This document shows positions 1 to 6,626 of a stretch of DNA of 28,191 nucleotides, piece by piece. The DNA comes from Phycisphaerales bacterium. GTDB lineage: Bacteria > Planctomycetota > Phycisphaerae > SM23-33. The stretch is from contig DNAS01000170.1 in NCBI GenBank assembly GCA_003485185.1, positions 1 to 28,191 of the forward strand, in the 5' to 3' direction. Position 1 is the stretch's first letter, and each line of letters starts with the position of its first letter. Both the position numbers and the translations under genes were made by a program. Under the pieces are notes generated by a model. That model did not search any database, had not been told where the DNA came from, and saw only the letters and a program-made list of their open reading frames with translations.

Positions 1-16
1 GGCTTGCAAGCAAGCC
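1..16. repeat. Short inverted repeat at the window edge
   Basis: Two 7-bp arms (GGCTTGC and GCAAGCC) are separated by AA. The element may extend to the left of the window. It lies about 35 bp before the first gene and may be the end of a larger intergenic repeat or a hairpin from the gene upstream. Confidence 0.4.
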
Positions 17-52
17 GTGCCACTCGTCCGTGATATCTGACTAACTTTTGTT

Positions 53-577
53 GTGGACGTTGAACTCATGGATATCCCAGTACCTGAACCCGACTTCAAC
101 GATCCGAAGGAACTATGGGCGTTTTTCGGTCTTGCATTCTATTCTGCTCAGGTCTTGGAGGGGGGGCTGATCAACCTTTTGGTGGCCGTTCGGCACAACG
201 GGGGACATATTTCATTCCGAGAAATCGAAAGTCTATTCAGCAAATGGGATAGAAAAACCTTCGGGCAGGTCTTTGAAGAAATTAAGAAACACATTTCTTT
301 GAGTAACGATTTGGAGATAGAGTTAAAAAAATCCCTAAACATTCGCAACAATCTTGCACATCATTTTTTTGTGCAGCATAACGTTGACCTTCTATCCAAA
401 ACCGGTCGTCGAAAGATGATACTTGAACTTGTTGATACCATCGAGTTCCTTAAAAAAACCGACAGCAAGCTCGATGAAGTTTGGCAGAAAGAATGGGAAC
501 GCTTAGGGATAACAAAAGAAATGAGAGAAATTGCTATTCAGGAGATGTATCGCGAAGCAGAGGGGCCTAATCATTAG
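53..577 (+). CDS. Orphan HEPN-like protein, AT-rich
   Basis: A 174-residue soluble, mostly helical and charged protein with no signal peptide or membrane segment. Residues 98-103 read RNNLAH, followed by another His; this fits the R-x4-H signature of HEPN domains, a helical fold found in many toxin and defence RNases and in nucleotidyltransferase-associated proteins. Around it the helix-rich stretch 70-130 is compatible with such a fold. The start is GTG at 53; an ATG at 68 gives a protein five residues shorter and has no better ribosome site. The gene is clearly richer in A and T than everything downstream up to the sulfur cluster promoter and has many AAA and ATT codons, which suggests recent transfer. 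No partner toxin, antitoxin or nucleotidyltransferase is visible in the window. Function is not known; HEPN is inferred from one motif. Confidence 0.65.
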   Translation: MDVELMDIPVPEPDFNDPKELWAFFGLAFYSAQVLEGGLINLLVAVRHNGGHISFREIESLFSKWDRKTFGQVFEEIKKHISLSNDLEIELKKSLNIRNNLAHHFFVQHNVDLLSKTGRRKMILELVDTIEFLKKTDSKLDEVWQKEWERLGITKEMREIAIQEMYREAEGPNH

Positions 578-637
578 GAAGCGGGGAAGCACGGGCTGTT
601 GAAATCTAGTATTCGTCCTGAAGTGGTTTTTTGAATT

Positions 638-665
638 CTCTGCGTTCTCTGCGCCCTCTGCGGTT
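638..665. repeat. Three 9-bp CTCTGCG tandem units
   Basis: Units begin at 638, 647 and 656, each starting CTCTGCG and followed by TT, CC and GT. They sit in the 103-bp gap between two convergent genes and are followed by a pyrimidine-rich tail. From memory, similar short CTCTGCG tandem tracts are seen between genes in many environmental bacteria. Confidence 0.6.
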
Positions 666-680
666 TCTCTCTTTTTGTTT

Positions 681-1352
681 CTATTCCAACACGTCCGGCG
701 GGACGTGGGCGAGGTCGGGGGCAGTCCAGGCGGCGCCGGCGGCGAGGAGTTCCTCTGCGGAAAAGCTGGTGGTCAGTCCGAGGCATCGGGCCCCGGCGGC
801 CAGTCCGGCGGCAATGCCGTTGAGGGCGTCTTCCACCACCACGCACTCGGCGGCGGGCAGGGCCAGGCGTTTGGCGGCCAGCAGGAAAATCTCCGGGTCG
901 GGCTTCTTGTGCGTCACGTCCAGTCCGTTGACGCACACGTCGAACGTCTCGGGCGGCAGGTTGATCTGGCGCAGGTTGCCCTCCAGCTTCACCTTGTCGG
1001 CGCTGGTGGCGACGGCGAGTTTCAGCCCGCGCGCCCGGCAGGCGGCGAGGAACTCCCGCGCGCCGGGCAGGGGGTCCAGCCGGCCCTGGATGATCCGCAG
1101 GTAGATGTCGTACGTCCGCCGCTTGTCCCGCTCCAGCTCGAGCGTCACGCCGTACCTGGCGGCCACCCCGCCCAGGTAGCGGTTCTCGCCCGTGCCGACG
1201 AACGGCAGGAAGTCTTCCGGGCGGACGGTCACGCCGTGCGTCTCGGCGAACATGCGGCACGCGGCCTCGCAGATGAACGGCTCGCTGTCGCACAGCACGC
1301 CGTCCATGTCGAAGATCACGCCGCGAACGATGGATACTTCGGAGGGTTTCAT
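681..1352 (-). CDS. HAD-superfamily hydrolase, beta-phosphoglucomutase-like
   Basis: A 223-residue cytosolic HAD phosphatase or phosphomutase. Motif I is FDMDGVLCDSE with the nucleophile Asp15 and the acid/base Asp17. The alpha-helical cap follows (about residues 25-90), then motif II in LAVATSADK, motif III in THKKPDPE and motif IV in VVVEDALNGI, where the acidic residues bind magnesium. The order and spacing, and the DGVLxDSE sequence after motif I, fit the beta-phosphoglucomutase / phosphoglycolate phosphatase branch of subfamily I. The substrate cannot be read from the sequence. The start at 1352 places motif I at the usual distance from the N terminus, although the ribosome site is weak. 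It converges on the HEPN-like gene and appears to be a single-gene unit. Confidence 0.9.
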   Translation of the reverse strand: MKPSEVSIVRGVIFDMDGVLCDSEPFICEAACRMFAETHGVTVRPEDFLPFVGTGENRYLGGVAARYGVTLELERDKRRTYDIYLRIIQGRLDPLPGAREFLAACRARGLKLAVATSADKVKLEGNLRQINLPPETFDVCVNGLDVTHKKPDPEIFLLAAKRLALPAAECVVVEDALNGIAAGLAAGARCLGLTTSFSAEELLAAGAAWTAPDLAHVPPDVLE

Positions 1353-1403
1353 GCGGCGAAGCCTACCCGGCTGGCGGCGGGGGAATCAAGGCCCTCGCGG
1401 GCA

Positions 1404-1433
1404 GGGACTCGGAACCAGGGACTTGGGACTCGG
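1404..1433. repeat. Degenerate GGGACTCGG repeats
   Basis: GGGACTCGG occurs at 1404-1412 and 1425-1433, with the variant GGGACTTGG at 1418-1426 overlapping the last copy. The tract lies in the gap upstream of the HAD gene and is non-coding. Confidence 0.5.
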
Positions 1434-1520
1434 TATCCGGTCTTCGGAAAAAGGGAGTGGCAAGGGGTGGGGCAGACGGTACACTTGGGCGGATGATTCC
1501 TCGGGCGGAAGCCCGCCGGC

Positions 1521-1575
1521 TTAGAGCCTATCCTAAAACTGCAAGGAGCCTTGGAGTTTTTAGGATAGGCTCTTA
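1521..1575. mobile_element. 49-bp MITE-like element with TTA target repeats
   Basis: A 49-bp element (1524-1572) begins GAGCCTATCCTAAAA and ends with its exact reverse complement, so the terminal inverted repeats are 15 bp and perfect. It is flanked on both sides by TTA (1521-1523 and 1573-1575), as expected of a 3-bp target duplication. The centre holds a nested CAAGG/CCTTG pairing. GAGCC-type ends with T-A-containing target sites recall IS5-related elements; that family link is inference. The element is too small to encode anything and would need a transposase elsewhere. The alternative is a transcription terminator or attenuator hairpin before the STAS gene, which starts 11 bp downstream. 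Confidence 0.6.
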
Positions 1576-1586
1576 GAGGAGAGCGT

Positions 1587-1955
1587 ATGGCATCGGACAG
1601 CGGCATGGTGATTACCCGCGTGCAGGGGGCGACGATCGTGCTGTTCCGGACGGCTTCCATCCTGGAAGGCCCGGTGATCGAGCAGATCGCCAAGACCCTC
1701 TACGCGCTGGTGGACGAGCAGGCTTGCCGCAAACTCGTGCTGGACTTCCGCGCGGTCAACTTCATGTCGTCGCAGATGCTGGGGGTGCTGGTCTCGCTGA
1801 TGAAACGGTCGGCGGCCATCAAGGGCAAGGTGGTGCTGTGCGCCCTGCGCGACGAGTTGAAGAAGGTCTTCGAGATCACGCGCCTGGACAAGATCATGAA
1901 TTTCGCGTCCGACGAGACGGAGGCGATCAAGCAATTCGACGCGCCGATACGGTGA
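1587..1955 (+). CDS. STAS-domain anti-sigma factor antagonist-like protein
   Basis: A 122-residue single-domain STAS protein of the SpoIIAA/RsbV type. These proteins bind an anti-sigma kinase to free a sigma factor, and are switched by phosphorylation of a Ser or Thr. The core is visible: the beta strand LVLDFRAVNFM (residues 50-60), then SSQMLGVLVSLMKRS at the start of the helix. Aligned by eye to the usual FMDSxGLG, Ser62 takes the place of the phosphorylated Ser while the preceding Asp is replaced by Ser61 and the usual Gly by Met64. No kinase or phosphatase partner lies next to it, so its sigma-regulating role is inferred from the family only. A GAGGAG ribosome site at 1575-1580 supports the ATG at 1587. 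It precedes an 80-aa orphan in the same direction. Confidence 0.88.
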   Translation: MASDSGMVITRVQGATIVLFRTASILEGPVIEQIAKTLYALVDEQACRKLVLDFRAVNFMSSQMLGVLVSLMKRSAAIKGKVVLCALRDELKKVFEITRLDKIMNFASDETEAIKQFDAPIR

Positions 1956-2014
1956 CGGCGCGACCAACGAGGCGGACGACCATCGGCCGGCTTTGCCGGC
2001 GGGAGAATTCAGCC

Positions 2015-2257
2015 ATGCGATTCATCGGAAACAATCACGCAATTCACTTCGGCGGCGTCACCTTCATCAACCGGGTGACGCTCGTGTCGTACGTGGAGGA
2101 GGAGATGGCCCGCGCCGGAAAGTCCTCTCCGCAGCAGTTGGAAGTCGCCCGTTTCATCAAGGACGCCGTGGACCGCGTGGAGGAGGAACTCCGCGTCGAG
2201 CTGCGGGCCAAACACTATCTTGCCGATCTCCACGAGCCGCAGGCCGCCAAGGCCTGA
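2015..2257 (+). CDS. Small uncharacterised protein, 80 aa
   Basis: An 80-residue protein starting at an ATG with a GGGAGA ribosome site 8 nt upstream. Residues 1-20 look like beta strands (FIGNN..IHFGGVTFINRV), then an acidic amphipathic helical region with EEEMARAG and VEEELRVELRAKHYL. There is no signal peptide or membrane segment. It lies 59 bp after the STAS gene and could be co-transcribed with it. I do not recognise the family. The pairing with a STAS gene suggests, but does not show, a regulatory or partner role. Confidence 0.7.
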   Translation: MRFIGNNHAIHFGGVTFINRVTLVSYVEEEMARAGKSSPQQLEVARFIKDAVDRVEEELRVELRAKHYLADLHEPQAAKA

Positions 2258-2278
2258 CGCCCGCGCGGCGGGACAATT

Positions 2279-2476
2279 TCACGTCGGCGGTTCCGGTTCC
2301 TCGTGCTCGTGCCCGGAGACCAGCAGCATCGCCTCGAGCTGACTGCGCAGGCGAGCGAGCTCTTCCTGCCCGGCCGCGTGCTTCTGGTTCAGGTCCCAGA
2401 CGGTCCGGTCGAGCTTGGCGACGGTCTGCTCCAGGAAGGCGATTTTTTCCTGCAGTTGGATGATCCGGTCGTCCAT
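2279..2476 (-). CDS. slyX: SlyX-like short coiled-coil protein
   Basis: A 65-residue protein that is almost entirely coiled coil. It starts MDDRIIQLQEKIAFLEQTVAK, has heptads with Leu and Ile to about residue 52, and ends in an acidic, proline-rich tail (HEHEEPEPPT). Length, N-terminal position of the heptads, the IAFLEQTVxxL segment and the proline tail match the SlyX family of small coiled-coil proteins, whose molecular role is not established. It lies 44 bp downstream of the lytic transglycosylase on the same strand and may share its transcript. Other short coiled-coil proteins could look similar. Confidence 0.72.
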   Translation of the reverse strand: MDDRIIQLQEKIAFLEQTVAKLDRTVWDLNQKHAAGQEELARLRSQLEAMLLVSGHEHEEPEPPT

Positions 2477-2520
2477 GGCGTCGGGCCTCCGGGTGCGGCA
2501 GTCGGCGCGGCGCCGACGTC

Positions 2521-3789
2521 TCAGCGCCCCGGTGCGCTGGGACCCATGACGGGCAAGGCCGACGGCGTCGCGGCAGAAGGTTTCAGGAACAGGTAGTACA
2601 GCCGGCCTTCTTCCATTGTACGCCCGGCCAGGTCTCCCGCCTCGTCTCCGACGCCCATATACACGTCGCACCGCCCCGGCGCGCGGATCGCCCCGCCGGT
2701 GTCCTGATCCAGCGCGAACCCCTCGTACGGAAGCACCTCGATCCCCTCGACCAGGCGGCGCGGAAGGTTCGTCGAGATCATCGCCAGGCACGCACGCGGG
2801 AAGATCGTCTTGTCCGTCGCGATGGAGCGCATCTTCATCACCGGCTCGTTCAGGCTGCCGCGCGGCTCGCCCGCGATCTTGCCGAAGAACACGAACCGCG
2901 GGTTGCGCCACGTGTACTGCTGCACCTCGCCCGGATGCGCCTTGAAGTAGTCGATCATCGCCCGCAGGCTCAAGCCGCCCTGGGGGAACTTGCCCTCGGC
3001 CAGCATCTCCTTGCCGATGCTCCGGTACTCGTGCCCGCTGTTGGCGGTGTATCCGACGGTGACCAGCTTTCCGTCGGGCAGGCGCAGCTTGGCCGAGCCC
3101 TGCACGTGCGCGATGTAGACCTCGAACGGGTCGCCCAGCCAGTACAGCTCCAGCCCGGCGAGCTGGTTGGACGACTCGAGCGCCTTGCGGTCGGGGAAGG
3201 GCGTCATCTGCCCGTCGGGCCCGCGCCGCCCGAGCGTGTTGCCCTGGGCGTCCTTGACGAGGTCGGCCGGCTGTTTGTACAGCGGCCAGCGGAACCGCTC
3301 CGTCCGCGTCGGAGAGGCGTCGAAAATCGGCGTGTAGTATCCGGTGTAGAGCACCGTGCCCTTGTCGTCGCACCCGACGGAGATGTAGACGTCGAACTTC
3401 TCGCGGATGGCGGCGTTCATCGCGTCGGGGCTGAGGCGCGCGTCGAGCAGGTCGCGGAAGGCCTTGAGGCTCGCGACCGCCTGCTCGTGGGAAATCTCGC
3501 CGTAGGGGAAGAACGCCCGGCTGGACGGCTTGGACAGGTAGCTCAGGCTGCGGTCGATGGCGATCTCCAGTGCGTAGGGATTCCCGCAGGCGCGCGTGAA
3601 GTCGGGGATGTCGGCCGGGTCGGTGATCTTCCGCAGGGCCAGTTGTCCCGGCGGCAGGGGGCGGTCGTAGTCCTTGCCCATGCCGAACGGCTCCTGGAGC
3701 GGGCCGGTGGGTTTCGGCGGGCAGCCGAACACGAACAGCGCGGGGGCGACGACGAGAAGTAGGCGTGCGACGCGACGGAGGGTATCCAT
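2521..3789 (-). CDS. mltA: MltA-type membrane-bound lytic transglycosylase (lipoprotein)
   Basis: A 422-residue lipoprotein that should cleave peptidoglycan glycan strands to 1,6-anhydromuramyl ends at the cell envelope. The N terminus MDTLRRVARLLL.. leads to the lipobox-like VFGC with Cys23. The central MltA domain follows, with YTGYYTPIFDASPTRT near residue 145. Near the C terminus ALDQDTGGAIRAPGRCD and VYMGVG form the 3D-like domain, whose Asp in the DTGGAI segment corresponds to the catalytic Asp of the family. Start 3789 was preferred over an in-frame ATG at 3846 because it places the signal sequence at the N terminus and follows an AAGG site. A promoter and a 5' hairpin lie upstream. 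It is probably a two-gene unit with the SlyX-like gene. Confidence 0.92.
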   Translation of the reverse strand: MDTLRRVARLLLVVAPALFVFGCPPKPTGPLQEPFGMGKDYDRPLPPGQLALRKITDPADIPDFTRACGNPYALEIAIDRSLSYLSKPSSRAFFPYGEISHEQAVASLKAFRDLLDARLSPDAMNAAIREKFDVYISVGCDDKGTVLYTGYYTPIFDASPTRTERFRWPLYKQPADLVKDAQGNTLGRRGPDGQMTPFPDRKALESSNQLAGLELYWLGDPFEVYIAHVQGSAKLRLPDGKLVTVGYTANSGHEYRSIGKEMLAEGKFPQGGLSLRAMIDYFKAHPGEVQQYTWRNPRFVFFGKIAGEPRGSLNEPVMKMRSIATDKTIFPRACLAMISTNLPRRLVEGIEVLPYEGFALDQDTGGAIRAPGRCDVYMGVGDEAGDLAGRTMEEGRLYYLFLKPSAATPSALPVMGPSAPGR

Positions 3790-3833
3790 ACCTTGAGACT
3801 CCATGTTGGAGAGCGGGGCTCTCTCTATAGAAA

Positions 3834-3862
3834 CCGAACCCGGCACGTTTCACCGGGTTCGG
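3834..3862 (-). promoter_or_regulatory. 5'-UTR hairpin of mltA
   Basis: A perfect 10-bp stem, CCGAACCCGG (3834-3843) with CCGGGTTCGG (3853-3862), encloses a 9-nt loop. It begins at about the predicted transcription start of the mltA promoter, so the transcript would open with a hairpin, which commonly stabilises mRNA. There is no T-run, so it does not look like a terminator. Confidence 0.5.
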
Positions 3863-3866
3863 GAGC

Positions 3867-3895
3867 AGTATACCGCAAACGGGCCCGCAAGACAA
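3867..3895 (-). promoter_or_regulatory. Sigma-70-type promoter of mltA
   Basis: On the minus strand, TTGTCT (3895-3890) is followed after 17 bp by TATACT (3872-3867). Both are close to consensus and stand in an otherwise GC-rich region. The expected start of transcription is near 3860, about 70 nt before the mltA start codon. Confidence 0.6.
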
Positions 3896-3954
3896 TTTTC
3901 ACGCGTGGGGATCCTCTGTCCGCGATGCCCGTCTGGATTCCAGCCAAAAAGCAG

Positions 3955-4034
3955 GCAGGGATAAACACGGATGAACACGGATGCTGAAGGGTAATTACTT
4001 CAAGAAATCCGCGTTTATCCGCGTTTATCCCTGC
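3955..4034. repeat. 80-bp imperfect palindrome
   Basis: Two 28-bp arms (3955-3982 and 4007-4034) are reverse complements at 25 of 28 positions and enclose a 24-bp spacer that can itself pair (GAAG..CTTC). Each arm carries repeated units: CACGGAT with GATAAAC/GATGAAC on the left, and two copies of GCGTTTATCC in tandem on the right. It sits in the gap between the serS 3' end and the mltA promoter. From memory, similar GATAAACACGGAT elements recur between genes in environmental bacteria. It could act as a terminator for serS, a REP/BIME-like repeat, or a remnant of a mobile element. Confidence 0.7.
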
Positions 4035-4058
4035 GAAGTTTCTTCTGGTCCCCAAGGT

Positions 4059-5333
4059 TTAGGCGCGGCCGGTGATGCGCTCCATTCCGCCCATGTACGG
4101 GCGGAGCGCCGGCGGGACCGTCACGCTGCCGTCGGCGTTCTGGTACAGCTCCAGCACCGGAATCAGCACGCGCGGGCTGGCGATGACGGTGTTGTTGAGC
4201 GTGTGGCAGAACTTCAGCGACCCGTCGGCGGCGCGGTAGCGGATGTTGAGCCGCCGCGCCTGGAACTCGTAGAACCGGCTGGCAGAGTGCGTCTCGCCGT
4301 AGTTGCCCCGGCTGGGCATCCACGTCTCGATGTCGAACTTCTGCACCTGCCCCTGGCCCAGGTCGCCCGTGCAGACGTTCACCACGCGGTAGGGCAGCCC
4401 CAGCGCGTTGAGCATGTCCTCGCTGTTGCGCAGGATCTCCTGGTGGAACGCCTTGCTGGCGGACACGTCGTTGGGCCCGAGGATCACCTGCTCGACCTTG
4501 TCGAAGTAGTGGATGCGGTAGAGGCCGTAGGTGTCCTTTCCGGCGGCGCCGGCCTCGCGCCGGAAGCACGTGCTCAGCGCCACGTACTTGCGCGGAAGGT
4601 CCGCCTCGGCGAGAATTTCCCCGCAGTGGTAGGCGGTGACGGGCACTTCGGCCGTGCCCACCAGCGCCTGGGCGTCGCGCTCGCAGAGGTACGCCTGGTC
4701 GCGCCCGACCGGGAAGTACCCCGTGCCCTCCATCACCGACTCGTTGACCAGCACCGGGACCGTCATCAGCGTGTAGCCCTTGGCGACCATCTGGTCCAGC
4801 GCCAACCGGAGGATCGCCTGGTGCATCAGGGCGCCCGCGCCCTTGAGGACGTAATTCCGGCTGCCCGCGAGCTTGACGCCGCGGTCCACGTCGATGATAT
4901 CCAGCGCCGTGCCCAGCTCGATGTGGTCCTTCGGCGTGAAGTCGAACTTGCGCACCTCGCCGACGCGGCGGAGTTCGACGTTTTCCGTGTCGTCGCGCCC
5001 CAGCGGAACCTCGGGGTCCGCCGGCTGGGGAACCAGCAGCATCAGCTCCTGGAACTTCGGCTCCAGCTCGGTCACGGTGTCGGACAGCTCCTTTGCGCGT
5101 TTCTTCAACTCGGTCATCTGGGCGATGGCGGCCTGCTTGGCCGGGCCCTGGAGCTGCGCGATTTCCTTTCCGGCCTTGTTCTGCGCGGTCTTGATGTCCT
5201 GCAATTCGCGCTGGGCGTCGAGCAGCCTGCGGTCCACGTCCAGCAGGGCGTCGAGGTCGCAGGAGATGTTTTTGGCCCGGGCGGCCTGGCGGTACTCGTC
5301 GGGATTGGCACGCAGCAGCTTGATGTCGATCAT
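4059..5333 (-). CDS. serS: Seryl-tRNA synthetase
   Basis: A complete 424-residue class II aminoacyl-tRNA synthetase that charges tRNA-Ser in the cytosol. Residues 1-110 are the long antiparallel coiled-coil arm that contacts the variable arm of tRNA-Ser (MIDIKLLRANPDEYRQAAR, then heptad-rich sequence). The catalytic domain has motif 1 around LMTVPVLVNESVMEGTGYFP, motif 2 as STCFRREAGAAGKDTYGLYR, and motif 3 near the C terminus around HTLNNTVIASPRVLIPVLE. Compared with common bacterial enzymes, the stretch usually reading SSCSNxxxFQARR is SASRFYEFQARR, so this is a divergent subtype. An AGGGAAGA ribosome site precedes the ATG. It is a single-gene unit with a long palindrome behind it. Confidence 0.97.
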   Translation of the reverse strand: MIDIKLLRANPDEYRQAARAKNISCDLDALLDVDRRLLDAQRELQDIKTAQNKAGKEIAQLQGPAKQAAIAQMTELKKRAKELSDTVTELEPKFQELMLLVPQPADPEVPLGRDDTENVELRRVGEVRKFDFTPKDHIELGTALDIIDVDRGVKLAGSRNYVLKGAGALMHQAILRLALDQMVAKGYTLMTVPVLVNESVMEGTGYFPVGRDQAYLCERDAQALVGTAEVPVTAYHCGEILAEADLPRKYVALSTCFRREAGAAGKDTYGLYRIHYFDKVEQVILGPNDVSASKAFHQEILRNSEDMLNALGLPYRVVNVCTGDLGQGQVQKFDIETWMPSRGNYGETHSASRFYEFQARRLNIRYRAADGSLKFCHTLNNTVIASPRVLIPVLELYQNADGSVTVPPALRPYMGGMERITGRA

Positions 5334-5406
5334 GGTCTTCCCTGATTGCGAAAAAGGGTCAAAAACGGGCGACAGGCAGCGAATTGACCATACCCGCCGG
5401 GGCTTG

Positions 5407-5964
5407 TCAACCGGACAGGCCGGCCAGCAGCGGGTGCGACAGGTGCTGGCGGACCAGCCGCCAGGCCTTCGCGGCGTCGGGGGCGGTCATGTCCGGGGTG
5501 AAACCGAAGTCGAGATACACCTTGATGGCCGCGAGACGCGGCGTCTGCGTGCCCAGGATCGCCCGGCGATGCCCGAGCGACCGCAGGCGGTTCATCGCCA
5601 CGCTCAGCATGGGTTTCGCCAGCCCCTTACCGCGATGGGCCGGCACGATCGCCACCCAGTGGATCCGCCCCCAGGGCAGGTGCTGATACTTGCGGTCGTA
5701 CCACGCGGTGATCGTGCCCACGTCGGTTCCATCGGGCCCGACGAGGAAAAACCCCCGACGCGGCAGGGCGGGCAGGTCGCTACCGAAGTTGTCGGCAAAC
5801 GTCTTTTCGGTGATCGTGATGTAGGGCTCGGAGGCCTGCTGGATGGCCAGCCAGGTCGCCCGGTCGCCTTCGCCGAAGCGCCGCATCGTGTATCCGGCGG
5901 GAAGCGCATGCTGCGGAATGGCATCGAGGTGGGGACGAACCATCACGAGTTTCAGGTATTCCAT
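5407..5964 (-). CDS. GNAT-family N-acetyltransferase
   Basis: A 185-residue protein with the GNAT fold, which moves an acetyl group from acetyl-CoA to an amine. The acetyl-CoA pyrophosphate-binding motif A reads VAIVPAHRGKGLAKPML (R-x-x-x-G-x-A form), preceded by the strand GTITAWYDRKYQ and followed by the motif B region AAIKVYLDFGFTPD, where Tyr and Phe are typical. The N-terminal part (YTMRRFGEGDRATWLAIQQ) is also typical of the family. The substrate cannot be read. It is 73 bp beyond the serS start on the same strand, with its own start at 5964, and its upstream region is shared with the nusA leader on the other strand. Confidence 0.88.
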   Translation of the reverse strand: MEYLKLVMVRPHLDAIPQHALPAGYTMRRFGEGDRATWLAIQQASEPYITITEKTFADNFGSDLPALPRRGFFLVGPDGTDVGTITAWYDRKYQHLPWGRIHWVAIVPAHRGKGLAKPMLSVAMNRLRSLGHRRAILGTQTPRLAAIKVYLDFGFTPDMTAPDAAKAWRLVRQHLSHPLLAGLSG

Positions 5965-6141
5965 CGCTTGCGCCCTTGTTTGGGTTTCCGCGTCGAATTC
6001 CTTGCCTTGCGTGACGGCATCATAGATTGCCCCCGTCCTGGCGGCAAGGGCCCGGGCGGAAGGTTGTTGTAATGTCTGCCTGCAAAGGCAATTGTGCAGT
6101 CCCGGAACGCAAGGGGTGGGAATTAACGGAACTTACCGTTT
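5965..6141. other. Gene-free stretch upstream of the nusA leader
   Basis: No credible open frame on either strand. It must contain the promoter of the GNAT gene (minus). The segment 5999-6049 can pair CCTTGC with GCAAGG, and a hairpin with a T-run ends it on the plus strand, so a short plus-strand RNA is possible but I cannot name one. Confidence 0.4.
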
Positions 6142-6167
6142 GGGGCAGGGCGAAAGCCCCGGTTTTT
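6142..6167 (+). terminator. Terminator-like hairpin before the nusA promoter
   Basis: GGGGC (6142-6146) pairs with GCCCC (6156-6160) across AGGGCGAAA, followed by GG and five T. It would insulate the nusA promoter, which begins three bases later, from plus-strand transcription. No plus-strand gene lies directly upstream, so either it ends a small RNA or the T-run is partly coincidental. Confidence 0.45.
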
Positions 6168-6169
6168 GT

Positions 6170-6197
6170 TTGACTGGTCTTTTGGGGGGTCTATAAT
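6170..6197 (+). promoter_or_regulatory. Strong sigma-70-type promoter of the nusA leader
   Basis: TTGACT (6170-6175) and TATAAT (6192-6197) with a 16-bp spacer. The -10 is a perfect consensus and the -35 has one mismatch. It is the best promoter in the window. Transcription should start near 6204, giving a leader of about 490 nt before the nusA start codon. Confidence 0.8.
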
Positions 6198-6203
6198 CAG
6201 CCA

Positions 6204-6626
6204 TTCGATTCAGGATCCGGAACAGCCGGGCGCGAAGAAAGGCCGGCGCGAGGTAAGGGCGACCGGTCAGAGTTGGTTTTACGCGCCGGAAGGACAGGTT
6301 CCGGCAACGAAGGGCCGGGCGCGAGGGCGCCCGACGGCAAGACGCAGGCGTTGAGGATGATGGTTTTGGACAGAATATCTGTCGCGGGCAGGGAGTCACG
6401 ACGGTGATTGCTTGCGCACACAGGGCCCAGGCCGGTGTTGAGGCATAGGCCCATTTCGGATTCGCCCCGGTTCGGGCGGCGGAGCGGATTGCGGCCGCCC
6501 GGGCAGTCCTGGGGTGGTTGCCCCGCGCGCCGCAGCCGAAGGAGGGCAGGCGAAGGATAGCGCGGCGGTGCCGCCATGTTCAGGATGGGTGCGATGCGAA
6601 AGTGGGCGACGGGACCCACTTTTTTT
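6204..6626 (+). ncRNA. Structured leader RNA or stand-alone small RNA before nusA
   Basis: About 420 nt between a strong promoter and an intrinsic terminator, without an open frame that looks coding. Perfect stems include CCGGCGCG 6243-6250 with CGCGCCGG 6282-6289, CGGGCGGC 6473-6480 with GCCGCCCG 6494-6501, and GACAG 6369-6373 with CTGTC 6379-6383. An 11-bp direct repeat GCCGGGCGCGA occurs at 6225-6235 and 6314-6324. I found no match to the conserved cores of RNase P RNA, tmRNA, SRP RNA or the common riboswitches. In many bacteria rimP or a tRNA gene occupies this place before nusA; neither is here. The ends are set by the promoter and terminator, not by data. Confidence 0.5.
6599..6626 (+). 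terminator. Intrinsic terminator or attenuator before nusA
   Basis: An 8-bp stem, AAAGTGGG (6599-6606) with CCCACTTT (6615-6622), an 8-nt loop, and an uninterrupted T-run at 6620-6626. This is a textbook Rho-independent form. It lies 71 bp before the nusA start, downstream of the only good promoter, so nusA expression must depend on read-through, antitermination or a further weak promoter at about 6627-6690. Confidence 0.75.

Noticed and set aside
638..665. CRISPR-like array
   Set aside because: Units are only 9 bp and directly adjacent, without spacers, and no cas gene is nearby.
2279..3895. 538-aa minus-strand frame fusing an Arg/Pro-rich region to the SlyX-like protein
   Set aside because: Most of it is antisense-frame sequence over mltA; only the last 65 residues, from the ATG at 2476, look like a real protein.
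6204..6626. RNase P RNA in the nusA leader
   Set aside because: GAAGAAAGGCCGG near 6234 and GACAGAA at 6369 faintly resemble conserved RNase P segments, but they are only about 135 nt apart, differ at key positions, and the other conserved blocks (for example the AACCCGGCUUAC type) are absent.
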